DNA of 64,000 nucleotides from Colocasia esculenta. Its lineage: Eukaryota; Streptophyta; Magnoliopsida; Alismatales; Araceae. Where the stretch lies: contig CM024755.1 of assembly GCA_014218235.1 (NCBI GenBank), positions 36,228,713-36,292,712 on the forward strand, in the 5' to 3' direction. The notes below the pieces were generated by a model. It saw only the letters and a program-made list of their open reading frames with translations. It did no database searches and was not told the origin of the DNA. The translations under genes and the position numbers were made by a program. Position 1 is the first letter of the stretch. Each line of letters opens with the position of its first letter. Below, in pieces: positions 1 to 11,400 of the stretch.

Positions 1-1518
1 AGGACAATTAATGATGCACTGACTGATGAATCTTGGATCTTTGCCATGCAAGAGGAACTTAACCAGTTCTAACGCAGTCAGGTTTGGACTTTTGTCCCTA
101 GACCTTCTGACCATCTGGTTATTGGGACCAGATGGGTCTTCAGAAACAAAATGGATGAATCATGAGTGATCACCAGGAACAAGGCCAGACTGGTAGCACA
201 AGGATATTCCCAAGAGGAAGACATTGATTTTGATGAAACTTATGCCCAATTGCTTGATTAAAGGCAATTAGAATTCTATTAGCGTATGCATGTTCTCTTA
301 ACATCAATTTATTTCAAATGGATGTTAAAAGTGCTTTTCTGAATGGTTTCATAAAAGAAGAAGTTTATGTTGAGCAACCACCTGGTTTTGAAGATACTAA
401 GTACCCAAATCATGTTTTTCATTTAAAGAAAGCATTTTATGTATGAAACAAGCTCCAAGAGCTTGGTATGAAAGACTAAGTGCTTATCTTATATCACATG
501 ATTTTATAAGAGGTAAAGTAGATAACACTCTATTTATTAAGAAATTTTCAGAAGGAATCTTGATAGTATAAATATATGTTGATGATATTATTTTTACTTC
601 TAGAAATGAACCACTTTGCAAATTCTTTGAAAACCTTATCAAAGTGAGTTTGAGATGAGTATGATGGGTGAGCTTAATTACTTTCTTGGGTTGCAAATCA
701 AGCAGACCAAGGAAGGTACTCACATTTGTCAAACCAAATACATTTTAGATTTACTTTCCAAATATGGTTTTGACAAGTGTAAGCCCTTAGGAACACCCAT
801 GAGCCCATGAATTAAGTTAGATAGTGATCCACTTGGCAAGAAAATAGATCAAAAGATCTATAGAGGTATGATTGGGTCATTACTCTATCTTACTGCCAGT
901 AGACCAGATATAATGTTCAATGTATGTTTGTGTGCTAGATTTCAAGCTGATCCTAAAGAATCTCATGTTAATGTTGTTAAAAGAATTTTTAGATATCTTA
1001 TAAACACAAGTAAATTGGGTTTATGGTATCCTGGATGTTCTAATTTTAAGCTGATTGGATATAGTGATGCTGACTATGCTGGATGCAAAATAGATAGAAA
1101 AAGCACGAGTGGTACTTGTCAAATTCTTGCAGGATGCTTAATTTCCTGGTCTTCCAGAAAGTTGAATTCAATAGCCTTGTCTACAATAGAAGCAGAGTAC
1201 ATTACAGCTGGAAGTTGTTGCACTCAACTGCTATGAATCAAACATCAACTGGAAGGTTATGGTCAAACACTTCACGAGATTCCAATGTTGTGTGACAACA
1301 CAAGCGCAATCAACTTGACCAAAAATCCAATCCAACATTCAAAAACAAAGCATATTGAGGTCAGACATCATTTCATCAAGGACCATGTAAGTAATGGTGA
1401 TATTCTTCTTGATTTTGTCTCTACAGATAATCAATTAGCTGATATATTCACTAAACCTCTTCCTAAAAATAGATTTACATCAATTAGAAGAGAAATAGGT
1501 ATGTGCAACCCTGATTAA
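1..1518 (+). pseudogene. C1 pol remnant: reverse transcriptase and RNase H
   Basis: Copia pol would copy element RNA into DNA in cytoplasmic particles. The reading opens inside reverse transcriptase (residues like ESWIFAMQEEL, then GTRWVFRNK) and keeps the YVDD catalytic motif at 575-586. RNase H follows with SDADYAGCK, STSG and the EAEY block, then the C-terminal motif LADIFTKPL, ending at 1518. Breaks are numerous: TAA at 70-72 (Gln codon expected), TGA at 163-165, TAA at 569-571 just before YVDD, frameshifts around 250-480 and 640, and TGA at 1234-1236 where Trp is expected. Most stops fit single C-to-T or G-to-A changes. It is non-functional. Confidence 0.9.
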
Positions 1519-1616
1519 ATTGCAGTGATGTATGATAAATTCATGACTAAATCTCTGTAGTGTGTGTTCAATTCATTGCAAGAATTTCTTCCAAGTCCTG
1601 GAACTGCGACTGTTAT

Positions 1617-1755
1617 GAAGTCGGAGTGTAGGCTTCGACTCTCACAAAGTCGGAGTCTACTATGACTTTCATGAAGCCAGAATTGTGTACTACGACTTTT
1701 GTAAAGTCGGAGGCTACACTTCGACTCCTCCAAAGTCGGAGTTTATGAAGTCAGA
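1617..1755. repeat. C1 spacer array of AGTCGGAGT-type inverted repeats
   Basis: Three to four units each pair an ACTTCGACT-like arm with an AGTCGGAGT-like arm across a loop of about 4-6 bases, for example CTTCGACTC-TCACA-AAGTCGGAG at 1638-1660 and a similar unit at 1708-1731. The motif is the same as in the C1 LTR array at 5036-5400, although the two regions are otherwise unrelated. Confidence 0.8.
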
Positions 1756-1895
1756 GTTTATGTTAATTTAAAAATAATAATAATAAGTAAATTATTTTTA
1801 AAATTTTCATTTAAAGAGGAATTTATTAAAATAACAGTTCACTCATTTAATCCAAGCCGTTCATCTCCTCATCAATGGTCCGTTACTTATTCCCA

Positions 1896-1906
1896 TTTAT
1901 ATATTA
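1896..1906 (+). promoter_or_regulatory. TATA-like box upstream of C1 env-like ORF
   Basis: TTTATATATTA lies about 140 bases after the palindrome array and 227 bases before the ATG at 2133, followed by a CT-rich leader. It is proposed as a core promoter element for a separate env-like transcript. Context supports this, but an A/T-rich chance match cannot be excluded. Confidence 0.4.
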
Positions 1907-2132
1907 GGACCTTTCCTCCTTTTCCCCAAATCACCCATTTGAACTCTCTCACCGACTCTCCTGTCGTCGTCTTCCTCTTCCTGCGCGTGGTGTTCACCCC
2001 GACGGAACCGTCTTCGGAGCATCTATAGGATTTCTCTTCTTCTCTGAAGAAAGGTTGGTTCCTTGAATTCTATACACCATTTCTATATCTCCTTTGACAT
2101 CCCTCTCAGTCTCCTCTGTCGTTCTTATCTAG

Positions 2133-4799
2133 ATGGCATCATCTAGGGCTTTGGAAGGAACCATGTTCACTCCAGAATAGTTCCAACATTTGTCATCTGC
2201 TAAAGCCTCCATCTGCCCTGAGAAGGTTGTAGATTTCAACCAGTTACATGGTAGGCTAGTTTGAGTAGAAAAAACCCTAGTAGCGATGGGATGGTCGAAG
2301 CTGTGTCAGATTGTTGAGCCGACATTCGAGGGTGCTCTCAAGGCTTTTTATATGTGTCTCTCCAAGTCACTCCTGAAGGATCTGTAACAGGGACAATCAA
2401 GGGTACTACCATCACAGTGTCTGAAGAACTATTAGTGGAAGTCTTAGATTGCCCCAATTCTGGACACAAGATTAGTGAAGTAGTGTCTATGGAGAAGTAG
2501 TGATTGGGAGTTATTAGGAGTTTGGGGTCTGTCAGCAAGAAAGGGCTCCTAGTAAATGAGTTGTCTGCAGAGAAGAGGTTACTCCATTCTATCATCACCA
2601 ACGTCATCACTCCCAGAGCAGGTACTTACTCCTCCATCACTGCCAGAGATGGTAGCTTACTCTTTTGGACCATACAGAGGCATAGGGTTAACCTGCCCTC
2701 TATCATTTTGGAGAGGATGGCAGGGTCTAGGAATTTGCAGGAGTCCCTCCCATATGGATCCCTGCTGACCCTTATTTTCAAGAGGTTTTTAATAGACTTA
2801 AGTGGTGAAATTTTCGTGGCTGTTAAAGAAAAGATAGGTATGTCTACCTTGAGGAGAAGTCACTACAGTTTGGAAAGTAAGGCACAAAATTATTGGAACA
2901 AGGACTCTGTGCCAATGTGTTCTCATGAAATCTTTCCTGATGAGACACAGAGCTCCTCATCTATTCCAGAAGTCCAGGCTCCACAGATTGGGACTGATGA
3001 AGTCAGAGTAGAAGTATCAGTGAAAGAACAACAAGAACAAGAACATGAACCACAACTACAACAAGATCAGGCTTTTGTCCCATCTCCTAAGCAAGAAGCA
3101 CCAGAAATCACAATAAATCAAGTGCTCAGAGATTTGACGGGCAAGGGAGTAGCACAAGAAGAAGATATTCCAAGCACTACTCCATTTGAGCCCACATTTG
3201 AAGAAGATCATCATGTCTCTCCACCACCCATTGAGACCCGACCAAGGGCTCAGAGGGAGACCAGGAGAAGTGCAAATGATTTGATGGATTTGATGATGAA
3301 GCAGCAAGAGTGCTTAACAATTCTACAAATGCAAGTCCAACAAGTTGATGTGAAGTTTGATCTTTTGTCTGAGGAGGTCCAGCAGATGAAGGACCTTTTG
3401 CTACAATTGGTGTGCCAACAGGGCACAAGTAAGTCTTCTGTTCCACCCACTGCACATCCTGAGCAACAAGAGCAAGAGCAGCAACGGCAATAGCAAGAGC
3501 AAGAGCAATAGCAGCAAGAGCAACAACAACAAGAGCAGCAGCAGAAGTAGTATCTGCAGAGTTAGAGGTCCCTATAGTTGAGCCAGAGCAGCAGCAGCAA
3601 CAGAAGGAGTCAGTGTCTGAGTAGCCTCTAGAGTCTCAGGGTATGGAGGTAGTTGCCGATCCCAAGGTTAAAACCTTTAAGAGGAGGACTAGAAGAAAAC
3701 TCCATAAGGATGGTCTGCCTATCTTCCCTTCTCATCCCTTGACCATTTCCTCTTCTCCTGCTGACCCAACTCTTCCCACTGCTACTACCAATCCCACTCC
3801 TCCTACTGCCACTACTGCTCCTACACCTCCAGCTCCCACTGTTGAACAGCAACCTCACCTCCTTCTCAACCTACTTCATCCAATCCTCCTCCATCTAGCT
3901 CTCTACCTGAAGCACAAAATCCTTCTTCAAGTATTTCATTTTCAATTTATCCTTTGAAGTACTCTTTCAATCCTTCCAAGGCTAACATACCCATTCTTCA
4001 CACTTTAGCTTCCCATTTCTTTTCTTCTCTTCCTACATCTTCTAAACCTTCTTCTGGTAGATCCACTCTTTCCCTTGCTGAGATTGTACCCAGTGTGGTA
4101 CTTTCCTCAAAAGCTGGGCGCCAATTAAAAGACAATCCTAGCACCCTACTTCCTCCATTCTAGTATGCCTTTGTATACAATTCTGAACATCATATGAACC
4201 TTTTCAAGGAATTTCTGCCTATCAAAGTCTTCCTTGAAGTCCATGAAATGCCAGGCTATACCTTTGAGGACTGGCTTCCTTCTTTACTCCAAACCTCTCA
4301 AGTACTGTTGGCTGATGTAAATCTCATCACCCAGAAAAGCCACAGTCTCTCCCCTTCCGACTTTTTGAAACTCTATCCTGATGAAGCCACTAAATTTCAA
4401 GAAACTCAGGCCAGAAATAAATTTATGGATATTCCCCTTCACCTGAACCTTAGATTTTTTGACTTGTTTGGTACCCTCCTTAGAGAGCTACAGGCAAAAT
4501 ACACAAGAATGAAGTAGTTTAATGAAGCTAGATTTAGAATGGGGGCACCTGATGTGAACAAAGGCCAATGGGAGATGCTAATCCGTGGGCAAAGAGAGAT
4601 CACTCCTTCCATGGTAATTGGTTTACCATCTGGACTGCATCCCAGTGTTATTGGGGCCATATCTTCTAGGAAAACTTTTGCCCTCAATAGACATATCAGA
4701 ATAGCTGCTAGATTCAGAATAAAGTACAACCTTAAGAAACAAATAATACATAGGACACATTTTTGCAAAATTAAATTTGTTTTTTCACTGTCTATTTAA
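2133..4799 (+). pseudogene. C1 env-like (post-pol) ORF, decayed
   Basis: Sireviruses often carry an ORF after pol; its function is unknown. Reading from the ATG at 2133 shows stops at 2178 and about 2260, a frameshift near 2350 and a double stop TAG-TGA at 2498-2503. An open part runs 2504-3493: a globular region with a NLPSIILERM-like segment typical of the 'putative plant transposon protein' family, then an acidic Gln/Glu-rich linker and a helical region. CAG-to-TAG stops follow in a Gln-rich tract (3491-3550), then a Pro/Thr-rich section (3643-3860, frameshift near 3865) and a last helical part to 4519, with a further reading to 4799. No signal peptide or clear membrane segment is seen, so calling it a true envelope gene would be unjustified. 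Confidence 0.7.
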
Positions 4800-4814
4800 A
4801 AATTTTTGTCATTA

Positions 4815-4831
4815 ACAAAAAGGGGGAGAAT
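4815..4831 (+). other. C1 polypurine tract
   Basis: ACAAAAAGGGGGAGAAT directly precedes the LTR start TGTTGAGC. It would prime plus-strand DNA synthesis. The form AAAAAGGGGGAGA is typical of Sireviruses. Confidence 0.9.
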
Positions 4832-5035
4832 TGTTGAGCAACTATCCCTTAAGAAAAATTGTTTAAGACTTTAAACAATTTTAACATGGTGTTTTCTACT
4901 ATGACAAAACATTTTAAAGACTTTCTACAAATAAATCTACTGAAATATATTACAAAGAACATAACTTGTATAATACTATGTATCAACACCATCTCGAAAT
5001 TTTCTTAAGTCCAAAGAGAATACTATGTACCATAC

Positions 5036-5400
5036 TAACTCCGACTATAGACTCCGACTCCAGAAAAGTCGAAGTTTTGAACCATCTTTGAACTGTACTC
5101 TGACTCTTTAAAAGTCGAAGTCTAGACTCCAACTCTCTTAAAGTCGAAGTATGCTATCAATCGATGAACACTCACTCCGACTTCAGAAAAGTCGAAGTCC
5201 TCACTTCGACTCCTGAGAAGTCAAAGTCTCTATATTGTATTCCAACTCTCTCTAAAAGTTGTTCTCACTCCGACTCCCCAGAAGTCGAAGTATGACCGAT
5301 TGATGCTTATCACTCTGACTTTCCAAAAGTCGAATTCTATTATCAGTCTCACTGCAACTTCTGTAGAGTCGAAGTTCATGTCTCTTTGACTCCGACTCTC
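5036..5400. repeat. C1 LTR U3 array of AGTCGAAGT inverted repeats
   Basis: About seven to nine units pair an ACTCCGACT/ACTTCGACT arm with an AGTCGAAGT arm over 3-8 base loops. Examples are ACTCCGACTC...AAGTCGAAGT at 5051-5075, one at 5174-5199, one at 5268-5291 and one at 5352-5375. Units are spaced irregularly and are degenerate, with many changes at CpG. The array lies about 750 bases upstream of the TATA box. Confidence 0.85.
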
Positions 5401-6143
5401 TTGACAACCTCTGTATTCTTGAAACTTAATAATATCTATATAAAATTACTATTTCATGAAATCCATGAAATCTTGATTGTATGATATTTGTTTGTTATCC
5501 CTATGGGATCTTTTAGGGAATATATATTACCTATAGAATAATACTTTGTCTTATTACCATCATTTAAATATTCTATTAGGTAGGATATATTATATTCAAA
5601 ATGACCAAAAAAGTTATCTTTGAAAAGATCTAAAATATTTATACAAATTGGTCTCTTGTTTTATGTCAGAAGTTCAATTTTTCTTTATTCGACAGTTGTC
5701 TTGTAGTAAATGCGATTAGCCGCATGGGGTGTCTATCAGAGGCTCACCTACCACTGTCAGAACCTCACCTTACTTTCTGGATGCAACTGTCTGTCTGCGT
5801 TTTATTGCACCAAACATCTGTCCATCTGAGGTTCTTATACTTTACATATATTTCTGACTCACCTACCTCAGAAAGTATGGAGGTATCTTTTCTTTGTCTT
5901 GTCCTTTGTTGCAGAATATTTATGAAGCATGTTTCAGCATGGAGTTTCACAGAACATTAAATGAAGACTGTCTTTCAAGCTGTGAAGCTATTAACATAAC
6001 CTGTAGTCATTGGAAAGCCAACAAGTTGAAGGACTGTTGAATAATAAAAAGATCTCAGCAGCACCTACATCCAAAGGATCAACGGCTCTCTTCAAATGGC
6101 TAGTTCTCTAACGGACAGTTTCAAACAGAAACTTCTTCTGAAG

Positions 6144-6152
6144 CATATATAG
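6144..6152 (+). promoter_or_regulatory. C1 LTR TATA box
   Basis: CATATATAG lies downstream of the U3 array, followed by an A-rich leader containing the T1 insertion point. It is placed as the LTR core promoter, by position and by analogy with the C2 LTRs (CATATATAA). Confidence 0.65.
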
Positions 6153-6558
6153 AAGCCGAAGTTTTGAAAACAAGAAGACGAACAACCCAAGGAAACGAAG
6201 AGAGAGACAGCAACACATTCCAATATGCATCCACAAGCAAGAGTCTCCGAAAAGCCTTCTACTAAATTGAAAGAAAGAGAGCTTCTCCCTCAGCTTGCAA
6301 ACTTCAAGCTCTCAAGTTCTTAGGAGTCTTTTTCCTGTAGGGAGGCATTTGTAATCCTAGATCTTTTCTTCAATCCACCCTGTTAGATTTAGAAAGAGTT
6401 AGAGCTGAAACTCCTATTTGTAATCCTTTCTGAATTCCTTGTGTTTGCTCATTCTTGTGAGCAGGCACACTAGTCTTTCACATTTCTGTTTAAACAACCC
6501 GCGTGAGATTTTTTTTTCTGCAGTGCCCCTTTTGTGAAGAGAAGACCTTTTTGAAGGT

Positions 6559-8309
6559 TGTGACGGAACGCCTCATCCAAGCCCGTTAAACCGATAACGT
6601 ACTCGATCCGAGTCCGTCTCCCGCGAACGGGCCAAAGCCTCGCAAGGGATACCACACACTAGTCCGTGAAAACACAAAGGAACACACCATTGCATTTATA
6701 ATATACAAGGTTTTACATAGCCAACTTAAAAGAAATAAAGAAAAGTACACAAGCCTGGGGCATACCCTGAGGTACAACAGGTACAACTAAAACTAAAAAA
6801 AAAGAAAAGCTACACTGCTGGAGGTGCTGGGCCAACACCGCTACGTCGCGGTTCCGAACTGGACGACGGTAGAGAAACCTCCTCCTCGCCCTCACCTATG
6901 GGGGTAGGGGTGAGCCTCGCTAGTCACTGGCTCAGTAGGGAACTCCCCCAAAACCGAGCAAACCAAACCACAGGTACGAAGGTAGTAAACAATACCAACA
7001 ATTTATAGAACAGCTAAGCAGGATATAAAACCTGTAAAAGTACTCACCGTCTGCCGACTACGAAAAACAACTGTAATAATTAAAAGGAAAACCAGTACAA
7101 GTGTACGAGCTAAAGTAGAGACCACCACACACGAGCCATGTAAACTAGTTCACGACACCAGAGACTGACTCGGACAAGCTAACACAGGTCTACCTCTTAG
7201 TCTCGCAGCCACGGACGAAAGGTCCAACTGCCGCTCCACGTGAAAAGGGTCAAGCAACTGTGGAGACAACCTAAACACCACCACCTGCAGACCACACGGT
7301 CGCAGGCCCATGCCTGACACCTCTGGAGACCCTGGCCTGGGCCTTCTAGAGTGAGGCACTGGAAAAGGACTAGCTGGGGACCAGTGTCGACTACTGGTGT
7401 CCGTACCCCTAACTACGAGCGCGCTACAAGTGACTAAAAGACAAGTATGGCAGTCACTATCCCACTGTCGTCTTTCCCTCAGCCGGACGTACAACTCAAA
7501 CAAAGGAGTGAGGGTGTCCAGGTCAGACGACACAGACCTCGATGGTACAACACAAGTACCGGGACAAAGCCCCGAGCTAACAGCCTGGCTCACAGAGAAC
7601 CTGGGGCACCCAACTGGAGAGGTAACCATGGTAGGTGTCGTACTACTCGCCACGTACACAAAACCACGTGCACGTCACAGAAACCACGTGAAGTCCAGCA
7701 CAAACCTCGTGTACTGGTAGTTCACCACACGTGAACACCACGTAAAGCACGTAAAGCACTAACCAACTGCATACCCTGTATGTTAGTTACAGCAACCACG
7801 TGTACTCAGTGCTTCACAAATACCAACACATCACTTTTTATCGATAAACATTCTGCATGGCAATATTTAAATAAAACATGCTGGCGGCAACATCGACTAC
7901 CGTCGATGGGGTATAGACGGCAAGGGATCTAGCCGTCTAGTTCCCAGCTGAAGAACCTGGCGTCAATCGATATTGACGCCAAGCTCCTCAACTCCAGTTC
8001 CTACAGAAACCCTAAACCGATTCTACATGCATTCTTGGTCCCAAAAACATCGAGAAAACATGAGGAAATACTTCCTCTAACATCCACACATTATAACCAA
8101 ACCGTAACAGCATGTTTCGCTACTCAAATTAATCAAACCACACCTGGCCGTCAACTCCCAACTAACTGCAATAGGTCCTATCTTGTTTCATGACCAAACC
8201 TGCTCCCAACCTGCGCACACCACATGACCAAACCACACTGGCCTCACAACGGCCACTACAACCAACACACACATGATCCATAAGGATCCGAAAAGCACGC
8301 GACGTTACA
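6559..8309 (-). mobile_element. T1 3' LTR (deleted copy)
   Basis: It matches the 5' LTR closely but is about 480 bp shorter. The segment corresponding to 14752-15232 of the other LTR is missing, with ACCAC at both edges of the lost part. The deletion removes most of the U3 inverted-repeat region and the putative core promoter. A conserved stem-loop box (TGAGCC 6911-6916 with GGCTCA 6929-6934) lies about 350 bases from the U5 end. Confidence 0.92.
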
Positions 8310-8421
8310 TTACTATCATCTAAAAAGAAAATTTCGACCTCGAAATTCATAACACAATTCAAACATAAAACAGTTTAAATATGCACATTTTTTTACAAGT
8401 ACTATCATCTAAAAAGAAATA
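8310..8421 (-). promoter_or_regulatory. T1 polypurine-like tracts and stem-loop
   Basis: Read on the minus strand, CTTTTTAGATGATAGTAA abuts the 3' LTR (8310-8327), and nearly the same sequence recurs at about 8402-8419. Between them is a stem-loop, AATTTCG-ACCT-CGAAATT at 8330-8347. T3 repeats the arrangement exactly, and T2 repeats it with a compensating change in the stem. The tract beside the LTR is the likely plus-strand primer; the role of the second copy is unknown. Confidence 0.6.
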
Positions 8422-8428
8422 CAAAATC

Positions 8429-11400
8429 TTATTCAAACAGATAGGGATATCCTTTAGCCATCTCCTCGGCTAATTCCCAGGTATTCTCACCACCCAACCT
8501 ATTTTCCCATCGCACTTTAACTAGCTCAATTTCTTTATTTCTCAACTTCTTTATCTTTCGATCCGTGATTTGCACCGGATACTCTGACATGGTCATATCC
8601 GGCCTTAGGTCACCACCTTGATAACTGATTATTTGAGCTGGATCTTTAATACACTTCCTTAACATAGAAACATGAAATATATCATGAACATCCGCAAAAT
8701 CTGCTGGCAAATCCAGCCTATAAGCTGTTTCCCCAATTCTTTCAATTATTTGGAAAGGTCCCACATACCTTGGTCTTAACTTCCCAGTTTTACCGAATCT
8801 CATAATGCCTTTACTTGGGGAAACTCTCAAGAAAACAAATTCTCCAACTTCAAACTGAAGTGGCCTTCTCCGATTATCAGCATAACTTTTCTGTCTACTT
8901 TGAGCTGCCTGTAATTTCTCTTTAATAAGCTTTACTACCTCTGTGGTCTGCTGAATCAATTCAGGACCCACTAACTGCCTTTCACCCACTTCATGCCAGT
9001 TTAATGGGGTTCTACATGGTCGGCCATATAAGGCTTCATACGGTGCCATCCCAAGACTGGTATGATAACTATTGTTATAAGCAAATTCCACCATACCCAA
9101 ATGATGCTCCCAGCTACCACCCCAAACTAAACAACAAGCTCGCAACATATCTTCAATTGTCTGGATAGTTCTTTCTGTTTGACCATCCGTTTGCGGGTGA
9201 TAAGCTGAACTATATCTTAACTCAGTGCCTACTACTCTCTGCAAGCTCCTACAAAAACCAGAAGTAAACCTGGGATCTCTATCAGATACAATCGACTTTG
9301 GAACACCATGAAGTGGAATAATTCTATCAGCATACACTTTTGCTAATTTGTCCACTGGCCATGACATATTCACAGGCACTAATCTGCACACTTTAGTCAA
9401 TCTATCTACAAACACCCATATTCCATTATGACCTGATGCTGTTCTTGGTATGCCTGCCACAAAGTCCATAGCAATATCATCCCACTTCCACTGTGGAATG
9501 GGTAACGGTTGCAATAGACCTCCAGGCTTCTGATGCTCTGCCTTAATTTGCTGACACACAGCACATCTTGAAACAAACTCAGCTATTTTCTTTTTCATAT
9601 GAGGCCACCAAAAATGCTTTCTCAGATCCTAATACATCTTGGTACTACCCGGATGAATAGTGTATCGGGATTTATGAGCCTCTTCTAATACTCTTTGCTT
9701 TACCTCTCTTTCTGCTATCACAAATAACCTGCCTCTGAGCCTGACCACACAATTATCATCAAGGGTAACCCCTTCCATTTTCACAATTTCGGCTAAATTT
9801 GCATCTACTTTCTGAGCTTCCACTATCTGCCAATATAAAGACAGCCCTACAGTACTACTGGCTAGCACTGCCCGTCGCTGACTACTTGGCACGTACAAGG
9901 AGTTTTCTGCTATCTCCTCATACAACTTCCATTCTTTAATCATCATATGACTTACATAAGCCTTCCTGCTTAAGGCATTTGCAACAACATTGGCCTTACC
10001 CGAATGGTAAGCCAAACTAAAATCATAATCCTTCAAATATTCCACCCATCTACGCTGGCGAAGATTTAAATCTTTCTGAGAAAAGATATACTTTAAACTT
10101 TTATGATCTGTAAAAATTTCAAATCTTTCGCCATACAAATAATGCCTCCACATTTTCAAAGCGAATACAACTGCTGCCAGTTCTAAATCATGGGTGGGAT
10201 AATTTTCTTCTGCTGGCTTCAATTGCCTGGACGCATAGGCTATTACTTTATTATGTTGCATTAATACTGCGCCCAGCCCTCTTCTAGATGCATCTGTATA
10301 TACCCCAAATCCACCACTTCCTGCCGGTAGTGTCAATATCGGTGCTGTAGTAAGTCTTTTCTTTAATTCCATAAAACTTCTTTGACACTCCCCGGTCCAC
10401 ACAAATGGCACACCCTTCCTAGTCAGTCTAGTCATGGGTGCCGCAATCTTAGAAAAATCTTGTATGAAGCGCCTATAATAGCTTGCCAGCCCCAAGAAAC
10501 TTCCGATCTCTGTAATCATCTTAGGCACTTCCCACTTCATAACTGCTTCCACTTTACTTGGGTCCACTGCTACTCCTTTAGCTGAGATGACATGACCCAG
10601 AAATTGAATTTCCTTGAACCAAAACTCACACTTACTAAATTTAGCAAACAACTGATTATCTCTTAATAATTGAAGAGTAAACCTTAAATGAGCAGCATGC
10701 TCCTCTTCAGAAGCCGAATAAACCAGAATATCATCTATAAAGACCACTATGAATTGGTCCAAATACACATGAAAAATTATGTTCATCAGATCCATGAAAG
10801 CTGCAGGAGCATTGGTTAGCCCAAACGGCATAACCACAAACTCATAGTGACCATATCTAGTCCTGAAAGCTGTTTTATCTATATCCTCCTCTCTGATTCT
10901 CAATTGATGGTACCCTGACCTCAAGTCAATTTTTGAAAACACCTTTGCTAACTGCAATTGATCAAACAAATCATCTATCCTTGGCAACGGGTACTTATTC
11001 TTAATGGTCACATCATTCAACTTTCTATAATCAATACACATTCGAAAACTTCCATCCTTCTTTTTCACAAATAACACTGGTGCTCCCCACAGGGAATGAC
11101 TTGGCCTAATAAACCCTTTTTCTAGCAATTCTTCCAATTGCTTTTTCAACTCTTTGAGCTCTGCCGGTGCCATTCGATAGGGGGCTTTAGAAATCGGCAT
11201 GGTACCTGGCAACAACTCAACAGTAAAGTCCACCTCTCTATGTGGAGCTAAATCGGGCAACTCATCTGGAAACACATCTGCAAACTCCCTAACCACGAGA
11301 ACCGCCTCAACTGATTTACTACTTTCTACCAAATTTACGGAAGCTAAATAATCCACGCACCCCGCATTAATCAACCTTCTAGCTCTAATTGCAGAAATTA

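Larger units (their letters stand above)
1519..2132 (+). other. C1 spacer between pol and env-like ORF
   Basis: No ORF of note is present. The stretch holds a cluster of inverted repeats (about 1617-1755), then an A/T-rich part, a TATA-like box at 1896-1906 and a pyrimidine-rich leader (about 1910-2110) leading to the ATG of the env-like pseudogene at 2133. This order (array, TATA, CT-rich leader, ATG) recurs in the second Sirevirus and looks like a promoter region. That reading is inference. Confidence 0.6.
4832..6558 (+). mobile_element. C1 3' LTR, first part (U3, R)
   Basis: The LTR begins TGTTGAGC just after the polypurine tract and is cut at 6558 by insertion of T1, whose target duplication AAGGT is 6554-6558. 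With the part after T1 it totals about 2.07 kb. It carries the inverted-repeat array (5036-5400), a TATA box (6144-6152) and a leader. The 5724-5960 stretch is open but shows no recognisable protein. Confidence 0.9.
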
